A DNA stretch of 54,831 nt from an uncultured Prevotellaceae bacterium (lineage in GTDB: Bacteria; Bacteroidota; Bacteroidia; Bacteroidales; Bacteroidaceae), in the NCBI GenBank assembly GCA_937902455.1, contig CALELI010000064.1, forward strand, positions 1 to 54,831, in the 5' to 3' direction. How positions within the stretch are numbered: position 1 is the first letter of the stretch; every line of letters begins with the position of its first letter. Shown one piece after another: positions 32,205 through 39,189 of the stretch. The translations under genes were made by a program, and so were the position numbers. The notes below the pieces were generated by a model that saw nothing but the letters and a program-made list of their open reading frames with translations, did not search any database and was not told where the DNA came from.

Positions 32205-33205
32205 AGGTTGAGTTTGCGGTATTTAGGCACACCATGCCGGCGGATGAAGTCGCGGGCACCTTCGAGCATTCGTTCTCCTACCTTTCCGTCGAGGTACGGG
32301 TCGTAGTTGTCGATTACCCAGCGGCGCAGTTCCGTGTACTTGTCATCGTTGAGCACGTCGGAGTATGCCTGCCTGAGTTCTTCCGGCTGCTGCATGTTGC
32401 GCCAGTACTGGTCTTTCGCAACGGCACGGAGGGTGATGACTGGCTTGTCGAGGAGGAGGAATTCGTAGATTGTACTGCTTGTGTCGCTTATCATGACATC
32501 GCTCATCAGCATGTACTTGGTTACATTGAAATCGTCAATCCATACGATGTTCTCGACCTCATCGGCTAACTGACGATACTCGTCGATGTATTTCTGTGCC
32601 GTGAGTGGATGGAATTTCAGCAGTACGACCACATCTTCGTTCTGTGCGAAGTCGCGCAGGCTTTCACGCATGTAGGGCAGTGAGGTCAGTGATGGTGAGA
32701 AGGTCGGGGCATAAAGCACTACTTTGCTCCTGCCGTACGTCCTCAGGTATTCCTCGCGCTGGGAATCGAAGGTGTGCAGGTTCTCGAATATCCAGTCCTG
32801 GCGTGGCCAGCCTGTCTCGAGAACCTCAAAGTCCTTGTATTTCTTTGCGAGGCGCTCGAATCCTTTGGTGAAATAAGGTCCCTGAGTGAAATAGGTGTCG
32901 AAATAGCGGCGTATCACCCAGTGGTCTTTCTTTTCTGATGCATAACCGTGGAATATCTCAATCTTCACGCCTGGAAGATAGTACGGCATGATGTTTCCCG
33001 GACAGAACGATGCCTCGGGCGAGAAATCGTACACGTCCTGAATGGAATTGGTGTATCTCACCTTGTCCTTGAGCGGAAATTCGGGTATGTGGCGTGCATC
33101 GACAAACCACAGGACATCGTGTCCTCCTTCCTTGTCCGCTGCAATCTGGATTGGCTCGAGAATGCTCACGGCATATTTATGCTCGCAGAAAAGACAAATC
33201 CTCAT
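32153..33205 (-). CDS. CDP-glycerol glycerophosphotransferase family protein (TagF/TagB-like)
   Basis: A 350-residue GT-B-like polymerase/primase-family transferase. It has the TagF-type IEIFHGYASEKKDHWVIRRYFD (about 82-103) around the catalytic His, the VVLYAPTFSPS motif (about 160-170), and the MISDTSSTIYEFLLLDKPVITL motif (about 240-261) that binds the CDP moiety. Teichoic acid enzymes of this family move polyol-phosphate from CDP-polyol to a glycan at the inner face of the membrane. Finding it in a Gram-negative-type genome with a cytidylyltransferase upstream and an LtaS-like gene downstream suggests a phosphate-containing surface glycan. No signal peptide. Confidence 0.9.
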   Translation of the reverse strand: MRICLFCEHKYAVSILEPIQIAADKEGGHDVLWFVDARHIPEFPLKDKVRYTNSIQDVYDFSPEASFCPGNIMPYYLPGVKIEIFHGYASEKKDHWVIRRYFDTYFTQGPYFTKGFERLAKKYKDFEVLETGWPRQDWIFENLHTFDSQREEYLRTYGRSKVVLYAPTFSPSLTSLPYMRESLRDFAQNEDVVVLLKFHPLTAQKYIDEYRQLADEVENIVWIDDFNVTKYMLMSDVMISDTSSTIYEFLLLDKPVITLRAVAKDQYWRNMQQPEELRQAYSDVLNDDKYTELRRWVIDNYDPYLDGKVGERMLEGARDFIRRHGVPKYRKLNLWRVYTSIKTFGRIRKG

Positions 33206-33273
33206 AAGTGCAATTGCTGTTTTGGTTTTCGGGAATCTCTATATGTCCCAGGCTTTCTGTAATTCCGAGGCTA

Positions 33274-33990
33274 CTAACGTCCCAGTTTCTGGGCGAGATT
33301 GAAGTCCTCGACGGTATCGAGTTCCATGCTGAAGAAGTCGGTGGTGTCAATGATCTTGAAAGTATGGTCCTGAGGGATAAGGCGCTCGAAAGCCCTTTCG
33401 TAGAACACATTTACCAGACCTTCCTCTTCGCACATCAGTCGGAGTTCCTTATAGAGTGCTGCAGAATAATCGGCAGTCATTCTTTCCACGCCGACGGATT
33501 CTCCTATGGCATCGCTGATGCTGCATGTCTTGCTGATCTCCACGACGTGCATGTCGGCATCAGGAATGACTTTTATTTCTTCTTCGCCCAGTTCGTGACG
33601 ATTGAGGGCAAGTGCCGTTTCCTGCTGCTGGGCAATGGTCCTTACAAGTAGTGGGTCGCAGTAGATGTCGCTGTCCATAAGGAGAAAGTCCTTGCCTTCC
33701 ACCTGTGTGCGTGCCAGCCAAAGGGAGAATATGTTGTTGGTCGATGCGTAGTCCTCGTTGTGGATGAAGTGGAACGTGAGGTTAGGGTAGTGCTCGTTGA
33801 GGAACGTTACAATCATGTCCTTGAGATACCCTGTAACTACAGTGATCTCGTTGATTCCAGAACCAGTGATGGCTTCTATTGTACGTTCAAGGAGAGTCTT
33901 GCCTCCGATTTGCAGGAGACACTTAGGACAGTGCTCTGTCAGTGGGCGGAGTCGGGATGCCGTTCCGGCAGCGAGGATTACTGCTTGCAT
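33274..33990 (-). CDS. Nucleotidyltransferase, LicC/CTP:phosphoalcohol-like
   Basis: A 238-residue GT-A-type nucleotidyltransferase. The nucleotide-binding N-terminus is MQAVILAAGTASRLRPLTEHCPKCLLQIGGK (G-x-G-x-R-x-P...K), followed by the metal-binding FLLMDSDIYCD (about 101-111, DxD) and SMELDTVEDF at the end. Among the family it resembles LicC (CTP:phosphocholine) and related small cytidylyltransferases more than sugar-phosphate enzymes, on length and on the TRNxNE-like NEDYASTNNIFSL segment. It overlaps the aminotransferase gene by 13 bp. Substrate is inferred from neighbours, not proven. Confidence 0.85.
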   Translation of the reverse strand: MQAVILAAGTASRLRPLTEHCPKCLLQIGGKTLLERTIEAITGSGINEITVVTGYLKDMIVTFLNEHYPNLTFHFIHNEDYASTNNIFSLWLARTQVEGKDFLLMDSDIYCDPLLVRTIAQQQETALALNRHELGEEEIKVIPDADMHVVEISKTCSISDAIGESVGVERMTADYSAALYKELRLMCEEEGLVNVFYERAFERLIPQDHTFKIIDTTDFFSMELDTVEDFNLAQKLGR

Positions 33991-35018
33991 ATCTTCAGGA
34001 TTATGTCACAAACCTTTCTGTTCTGTTCCTTCCTTCCGAGAGTGATTCGCATCTGCTGGTTGAGCTCCGGCTCGTTCATGAACTTCACCTTATATTCTTC
34101 GCCAGCGAATGCAGCCTGGAGTGCTTCTTTCTTCTCGACTGGGTACTTGATGAGAATGAAGTTCGCTACGCTCTTGTACACCTTGAATCCAGGGAGAACT
34201 CCCAGCTCTTCTGTGTACATCTTCCTTGCCTCGTCCATAACGTTGGCAATGTCGCGGTAATGACTGTCGCTCTTCATGGCTGCTATTGCCACTTCCTCGG
34301 AGAGACGGTCATAACCGAGATACTTGTTTGAGAATCTTGCGAATTTCTCCATCTCTTTGCTCTGGCTGATGAAGCCGAAACCCATTCGGAGTCCTGGCAG
34401 GCCATAGAACTTCGACATCGTGCGGCTGATGATGACGTTCGGATGTGCATCTACGAGTCGCTTGATATATGTGATGTCTGACGAGAGGTATGAAGCATAG
34501 GCTTCGTCGATGAGGACGATGGTGTCGCCTGAGGTCATACTGATTATCTTGTCGAGTTCATCTGGTGTGAGCCCGTTTCCTGTAGGATTGTTTGGCGAGG
34601 CCACGAGGAGTATGCGAGGCTTTTCCTCGTCAATCATCTTCTTCAGGCCGTCCATGTCGTAGCAGAAGGAATCTTCCGTCTCGTATACAGGATATTGCAG
34701 AGTATTACCGTCAACCTCGTCGGCGATAGACTTGTAATACCACCATGAGAACTTTGGAATGAGCATCTTGTTGTTGTCACCTTTGGTGAGGAAATAGTGC
34801 ACGGCATTTTTCAGGATATCTTCGGCACCATAACCGAGCAGAACTCGACTTTCGTCAATGTTGAACATTTCAGATAGGTAGACAGAAAAGATACTTTTCT
34901 TTCCCTGATCGTAAATCCTGGTGTAGAAGCAGAATTTACCTATGTCAAAGTTTCTTATAGCATCAACCACTTCCTGTGATGGTTGGAAATTAAACTCGTT
35001 TCTATCTAAGAAATTCAT
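33978..35018 (-). CDS. Class I/II PLP aminotransferase (HisC/CobD-like)
   Basis: A 346-residue fold-type I PLP enzyme. The pyridoxal Lys is in SRTMSKFYGLPGLRMGF (about 199-215), preceded by VASPNNPTGNGL (about 144-155) and IDEAYASYL, and the late MRITLGRKEQN motif carries the carboxylate- or phosphate-binding Arg. The family includes HisC and CobD as well as enzymes of surface-glycan loci that make amino-alcohol phosphates. Here it heads an operon with the nucleotidyltransferase and TagF-like genes, so it probably makes a phosphorylated amino compound for CDP activation. It is not in a histidine cluster. Confidence 0.88.
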   Translation of the reverse strand: MNFLDRNEFNFQPSQEVVDAIRNFDIGKFCFYTRIYDQGKKSIFSVYLSEMFNIDESRVLLGYGAEDILKNAVHYFLTKGDNNKMLIPKFSWWYYKSIADEVDGNTLQYPVYETEDSFCYDMDGLKKMIDEEKPRILLVASPNNPTGNGLTPDELDKIISMTSGDTIVLIDEAYASYLSSDITYIKRLVDAHPNVIISRTMSKFYGLPGLRMGFGFISQSKEMEKFARFSNKYLGYDRLSEEVAIAAMKSDSHYRDIANVMDEARKMYTEELGVLPGFKVYKSVANFILIKYPVEKKEALQAAFAGEEYKVKFMNEPELNQQMRITLGRKEQNRKVCDIILKICKQ

Positions 35019-35049
35019 CGTTTTTGTAAGTTTTTTATCAATTAAAATG

Positions 35050-35088
35050 CAAATTTAGTAAAAAACTCCTAACTTTTTGCTATTTTTG
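35050..35088. promoter_or_regulatory. Divergent promoter pair aminotransferase / 398-aa gene
   Basis: TAAATTTG on the minus strand (35057-35050) for the aminotransferase, 32 nt before its ATG, and TATTTTTG on the plus strand (35081-35088) for the 398-residue gene, 22 nt before its ATG. Confidence 0.55.
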
Positions 35089-35110
35089 CACAAAATTTCA
35101 CAAGTTTGAT

Positions 35111-36307
35111 ATGGAAATAAATCGAAATCTCATAGACCAGTTCTATAATGAACTCGACGAACGTTCCCGCGAGGCTCTGAATAAGTCAATAGAAAAGGTA
35201 GTCGAGGCAAAGAAACGTGGAGGCAAGGTTGCCGTAGTAACGGGTAGTGGACCAAATATCCATGAGGGTGTGACAACCCTTGTCGCAGAGTTGATAACTA
35301 AGGGTGTTGTAGACGGAGTGACAACGTCTTCTGCCGTCATAAATCACGAGATGGGCGGAGTGCTTGACCGTGTGAAAATGTGTCCTGCCTCCCAGTTCGG
35401 ACTTCCTGAGGAAAAGATGCCTCGTGGAAACGTGTTTGAATTTACTGATCTTACCGATGAACAGATAGACGAACTCTCTAAGGAGATGATTCTCGACCGT
35501 GAGCTCCTTGCCAAGCGAAAGGATGCCGAAGGGCATTTCGTGATTAAGGCTGCTGCCAATATGGCATATCCAATGGGACTCCGCACTGAGATGCTTGCCG
35601 ATGAGATTCATTCTATCTGCCGTCAGACGGGACTTCCGTTCGAAGTCGTTGCCGGTCAGGGATGCGATGACCGTACGATGCTTGGTGCTGCCGCAAGGAA
35701 GGGTGTACCAGTTCTTGTCACATTGCCACAGCTCGTAGGTGGTGGTCATGTAGGACTTGCCGTCGGAGACAGTATTCCTATTGCAGAGCGTTCCCGACGG
35801 ATTGCAGCTCTCATGGGCAGTGCTGACGTGATAATAGAATCGGCAGTGGCTCTCACCCAGGAAATTCATGACGGTCCGTTTGAGACCTATACAGGTCATG
35901 GCATCTGGTCGTGGTGGCAGAACCAGCCTACATACAGCCTGAAGGACAAGACGCTTATCCGTTTTGACCTCGACGAGAATCTCCGCAAGGCTCAGGACCT
36001 TCAGAAGCAGAGTGCCATGATTCAGGAAGCCATCAACAAAGGCTTGCCAAAGACAAAACTCTCAAAGATTCCGTTCAGAATGGAGATGTCGGCATTCGCA
36101 CGCCATGAGGGCAGTCTTCCTGTGATAGGCGATATCGGTATGATATGGCCAGTGTTTGCTCTACGAATTGCAGACGAACTTGGCATCACACTTGATTTCA
36201 TGAGTTATAAGCAAGAGACGGAGGACGGCAAGATGATGCGCGAATGGATTGTTGACAACATACGTCCGTTCTCAAGGTCAAAGATGCATAGTCAGCTTAA
36301 CTACTAA
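35111..36307 (+). CDS. Conserved cytosolic protein of unknown function, Rossmann-like N-terminus
   Basis: A 398-residue soluble protein without signal peptide or membrane segment. Near residues 35-80 KRGGKVAVVTGSGPNIHEGVT and VTTSSAVINHEMGGVLDRVK look like a nucleotide-binding fold, recalling the deoxyhypusine synthase or LOR/SDH (TIGR00300) type. The middle GLPFEVVAGQGCDDRTMLGAAARKGVPVLVTLPQLVGGGHVGLAVGDSIPIAERS is rich in conserved glycine and acid residues, and GPFETYTGHGIWSWWQN is likely catalytic or binding. The function cannot be stated. It has its own promoter facing away from the glycan operon and ends at a strong terminator. Confidence 0.75.
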   Translation: MEINRNLIDQFYNELDERSREALNKSIEKVVEAKKRGGKVAVVTGSGPNIHEGVTTLVAELITKGVVDGVTTSSAVINHEMGGVLDRVKMCPASQFGLPEEKMPRGNVFEFTDLTDEQIDELSKEMILDRELLAKRKDAEGHFVIKAAANMAYPMGLRTEMLADEIHSICRQTGLPFEVVAGQGCDDRTMLGAAARKGVPVLVTLPQLVGGGHVGLAVGDSIPIAERSRRIAALMGSADVIIESAVALTQEIHDGPFETYTGHGIWSWWQNQPTYSLKDKTLIRFDLDENLRKAQDLQKQSAMIQEAINKGLPKTKLSKIPFRMEMSAFARHEGSLPVIGDIGMIWPVFALRIADELGITLDFMSYKQETEDGKMMREWIVDNIRPFSRSKMHSQLNY

Positions 36308-36309
36308 AT

Positions 36310-36346
36310 AATAAAGGCTGCCATCCGTACAGAGGCAGCCTTTATT
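36310..36346. terminator. Terminator between the 398-aa gene and sufD
   Basis: A 13-bp perfect stem (AATAAAGGCTGCC with GGCAGCCTTTATT) with an 11-nt loop between converging genes. It can act in both directions. Confidence 0.85.
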
Positions 36347-36362
36347 ATGTTTATGCCGGAAC

Positions 36363-36965
36363 CTATTTCACACAGAGACGTGGCATCTGGATTTCGTTGA
36401 TGAAGGCATCAATGAGAAGTCTGCGGGCTTCTTCCTTCGGAATTCCTCTCTGCTGCATGTAGAAGATGGCATCCTGGTCAAGCATTCCGATAGACGACCC
36501 GTGCGAGCACTTTACGTCATCAGCGTATATCTCAAGCAGTGGCTCGGAATGCATGTGCGCATCCTTGGTCAGTGAGAGGTTGCGATTCAGTAGGACGGAG
36601 TCGGTCTTCTGTGAGTCGGGAGCAACATATACTTTTCCTGTAAAACTGCCTTGTGCTTTATCATCAAGTACATATTTGTAGTAGACATCGCTCTTGCAGT
36701 TTGGACGTGCATGGTCGATGAGTATGTTGCGTGAGATGTTATCTGTGTTTTTGCCCTGCATCCTTCCTCTCATAGTCACCTGTGAGTTCTCGCCATGGAA
36801 ATGGATGGTGATATTGATCTGTGAATTGAGCGTGTTGACACTGTTTGCGAGGTCGAAGAAGCGCAGAGTAGAATCTGCCTCCATGAATATCTCCATGTCG
36901 GTGTCGTGATTGCGAAGCAGCATGAGCTTGTGCTCGCCTGTGTGTATGTTGATTATTTCAGCCAA
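36363..36965 (-). CDS. sufD: Short SufD-like Fe-S assembly protein (core beta-helix only)
   Basis: A 200-residue protein that carries only the C-terminal half of a usual SufD (about 420-450 residues in Bacteroidales). The conserved LEIYADDVKCSHGSSIGMLDQDAIFYMQQRGI motif (about 148-180) holds the key Cys-Ser-His-Gly, and DDKAQGSFTGKVYVAPDSQKTD and HARPNCKSDVYYKYVLDD are normal core signatures. The N-terminal helical domain is missing. It is not a truncation by a frame shift at the start: the ATG overlaps the sufC end by 13 bp as in a coupled operon. It should still form the SufBC2D scaffold if the core is sufficient. Confidence 0.9.
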   Translation of the reverse strand: MAEIINIHTGEHKLMLLRNHDTDMEIFMEADSTLRFFDLANSVNTLNSQINITIHFHGENSQVTMRGRMQGKNTDNISRNILIDHARPNCKSDVYYKYVLDDKAQGSFTGKVYVAPDSQKTDSVLLNRNLSLTKDAHMHSEPLLEIYADDVKCSHGSSIGMLDQDAIFYMQQRGIPKEEARRLLIDAFINEIQMPRLCVK

Positions 36966-37690
36966 TCGAATCCTTGTTTTTCTATTTGTTCGGCCAGTTC
37001 AGGACCGGCTGTCTTGATTATCTTTCCGTTCATGAGCACATGTACCACATCGGGACGGATGTAGTCAAGCAGGCGCTGATAGTGTGTGATTATCATTGCA
37101 CTTGTCTGTGGCGTGCGCAGTTTGTTGAACCCTTCTGCGACGATGCGTAGTGCATCGACGTCAAGTCCGCTGTCTGTCTCGTCGAGGATACAGAAAGTGG
37201 GGGAGAGCATTGCCATCTGGAATATCTCGTTACGTTTTTTCTCGCCTCCAGAGAATCCTTCGTTGACACTGCGGTTGAGCAACTTCTGGTCAATTTCTAC
37301 CAGCTCGCGCTTTTCTTTCATCAGACTGAGCAGGTCTTTGGATTTCATCGGATCCTTACCACTTGCCTTCATGCGGGCATTGACTGCTGCCTTTATGAAA
37401 TTTGCCATGCTTACTCCAGGTATTTCTACTGGGAGCTGGAAGGACATGAAAATGCCGGCATGTGCTCGCTGGTCGGGAGTCATGGCGAGGAGGTCCTGGC
37501 CATTGAAGGTGATGGTGCCTTCGGTGACTTGATAACGGGGATTGCCTACGATGACATTGGAGAGGGTACTCTTGCCTGCTCCATTTGTTCCCATCAGGGC
37601 ATGAATCTCACCGTCATTAATGGTGAGGTCAATGCCTTGGAGTATTTCTTTGCCGTCGACTACGGCATGTAGGTTGTGTATCTCTAACAT
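36953..37690 (-). CDS. sufC: Fe-S assembly ATPase SufC
   Basis: A 245-residue ABC-type ATPase that drives conformational change in the SufBCD Fe-S scaffold. Walker A is MGTNGAGKSTLSN (33-45), the Q-loop is FMSFQLPVEIPGV, the ABC signature is FSGGEKKRNE, Walker B is CILDETDSGLDVDAL, and the H-loop is IITHYQRLLDYI. Length and sequence are typical. Between sufB (30 bp upstream) and sufD (13-bp overlap). Confidence 0.97.
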   Translation of the reverse strand: MLEIHNLHAVVDGKEILQGIDLTINDGEIHALMGTNGAGKSTLSNVIVGNPRYQVTEGTITFNGQDLLAMTPDQRAHAGIFMSFQLPVEIPGVSMANFIKAAVNARMKASGKDPMKSKDLLSLMKEKRELVEIDQKLLNRSVNEGFSGGEKKRNEIFQMAMLSPTFCILDETDSGLDVDALRIVAEGFNKLRTPQTSAMIITHYQRLLDYIRPDVVHVLMNGKIIKTAGPELAEQIEKQGFDWLK

Positions 37691-37720
37691 AATTCTTATT
37701 CGTTTGCTCAGGATGGGAGA

Positions 37721-39175
37721 CTAACCGACTGTCCCTTCCAAGGTGACTGCAAGGAGTTTCTGCGCCTCGACTGCGAATTCCATAGGGAGTTTGTTGAGCA
37801 CCTCCTTGGCATATCCGTTAACAATCAGTCCTACGGCTTCCTCGGTAGGAATACCTCGCTGGTTGCAGTAGAAAAGCTGGTCTTCGTTTATCTTGGAAGT
37901 GGTGGCTTCGTGTTCTATGGTTGCCGTGTCGTTCTTGACATCGATGACTGGGAAGGTGTGTGCTCCGCAGAGACTACCGAGGAGGAGCGAGTCGCAACTG
38001 CTGTAATTGCGTGCATTGTCGGCCTTGGGTGATACTTTCACCAGTCCTCTATATGAGTTCTGACTATGTCCGGCACTGATTCCCTTGCTGATGATAGTGC
38101 TTTTGGTGTTACGCCCGAGATGAATCATTTTTGTGCCGGTATCTGCTTCCTGATAGTTGTTTGTAACTGCTACGGAATAAAACTCTGCCTGAGAGTTGTC
38201 TCCGGAAAGTACACAACTTGGATATTTCCATGTTATGGCAGAACCGGTTTCAACCTGTGTCCAGGAAAGTTTGCTGTTGACTCCACGTAGATGTCCTCGC
38301 TTGGTGACGAGGTTATAGACTCCGCCCTTGCCTTCCGAATCACCGGGATACCAGTTCTGAACGGTACTGTATTTCACTTCGGCATTGTCCATGACGACTA
38401 TCTCCACGATGGCTGCATGGAGCTGGTTCTCGTCGCGCATCGGTGCCGTACATCCTTCAAGATAGGACACGTAGGAACCTTCGTCGCATACAATTAGCGT
38501 GCGTTCGAACTGTCCGGTATTTCTTGCGTTAATACGGAAATAAGTGGAGAGCTCCATTGGGCAGCGCGTGTTCTTCGGAATGTAGACAAACGAGCCGTCG
38601 CTGAACACTGCTGAATTGAGTGCTGCAAAGAAGTTATCCTTGTAACCCACTACGCTGCCAAGATATTTCTGCACCAGTTCCGGATGATTTCTGACAGCTT
38701 CGCTGATGGAACAGAATATGATGCCTTTTGCCTGTAGCGCCTTCTGGTGGGTGGTCTTTACTGAAACGGAGTCCATGACCGCATCCACAGCTGTGCCTCC
38801 GGCAAGTGCCAGGCGTTCTTCGAGTGGAATGCCAAGCTTGTCGAATGTCTTGACGAGCTCGGGGTCGAGTTCGTCCTGGCTGGTAGGACGGTCTTTCTGT
38901 TCTTTCTTAGTAGGGTCGGCATAATAAGAGATGGCCTGATAATCTATCTCGGGAAGATGAACGTGTCCCCATGTTGGCTGCTTGCATGTCTGCCAGTAGC
39001 GGAATGCCTTGAGGCGGAATTCCAGCAGCCATTCGGGTTCACCTTTCTTTGCTGAGATGAGGCGTACGATGTCCTCGTTGAGGCCTTTCTCTATAATTTC
39101 AGTCTGCACATCTGTCGTAAAACCATATTTGTATTGTTGCTTTACGACATCTTCAACTATTTCATTTTTTGCCAT
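37721..39175 (-). CDS. sufB: Fe-S assembly protein SufB
   Basis: A 484-residue SufB, the scaffold subunit on which clusters are built. Signatures are KKGEPEWLLEFRLKAFRYW (about 38-56), YIPKNTRCPMELSTYFRIN, SYVSYLEGCTAPMRDENQLHAAIVEI, HSQNSYRGLVKVSPKADNARNYSSCDSLLLG and AHTFPVIDVKNDTATIEHEATTSKINEDQLFYCNQRGI, including the conserved Cys and Glu. It leads the sufBCD operon. Confidence 0.97.
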   Translation of the reverse strand: MAKNEIVEDVVKQQYKYGFTTDVQTEIIEKGLNEDIVRLISAKKGEPEWLLEFRLKAFRYWQTCKQPTWGHVHLPEIDYQAISYYADPTKKEQKDRPTSQDELDPELVKTFDKLGIPLEERLALAGGTAVDAVMDSVSVKTTHQKALQAKGIIFCSISEAVRNHPELVQKYLGSVVGYKDNFFAALNSAVFSDGSFVYIPKNTRCPMELSTYFRINARNTGQFERTLIVCDEGSYVSYLEGCTAPMRDENQLHAAIVEIVVMDNAEVKYSTVQNWYPGDSEGKGGVYNLVTKRGHLRGVNSKLSWTQVETGSAITWKYPSCVLSGDNSQAEFYSVAVTNNYQEADTGTKMIHLGRNTKSTIISKGISAGHSQNSYRGLVKVSPKADNARNYSSCDSLLLGSLCGAHTFPVIDVKNDTATIEHEATTSKINEDQLFYCNQRGIPTEEAVGLIVNGYAKEVLNKLPMEFAVEAQKLLAVTLEGTVG

Positions 39176-39189
39176 TCTAAGTCTCTGGA

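Noticed and set aside
33978..35018. Histidinol-phosphate aminotransferase of histidine biosynthesis
   Set aside because: No other his gene is near and the operon partners are CDP-activation and transfer genes; kept as HisC-like only.
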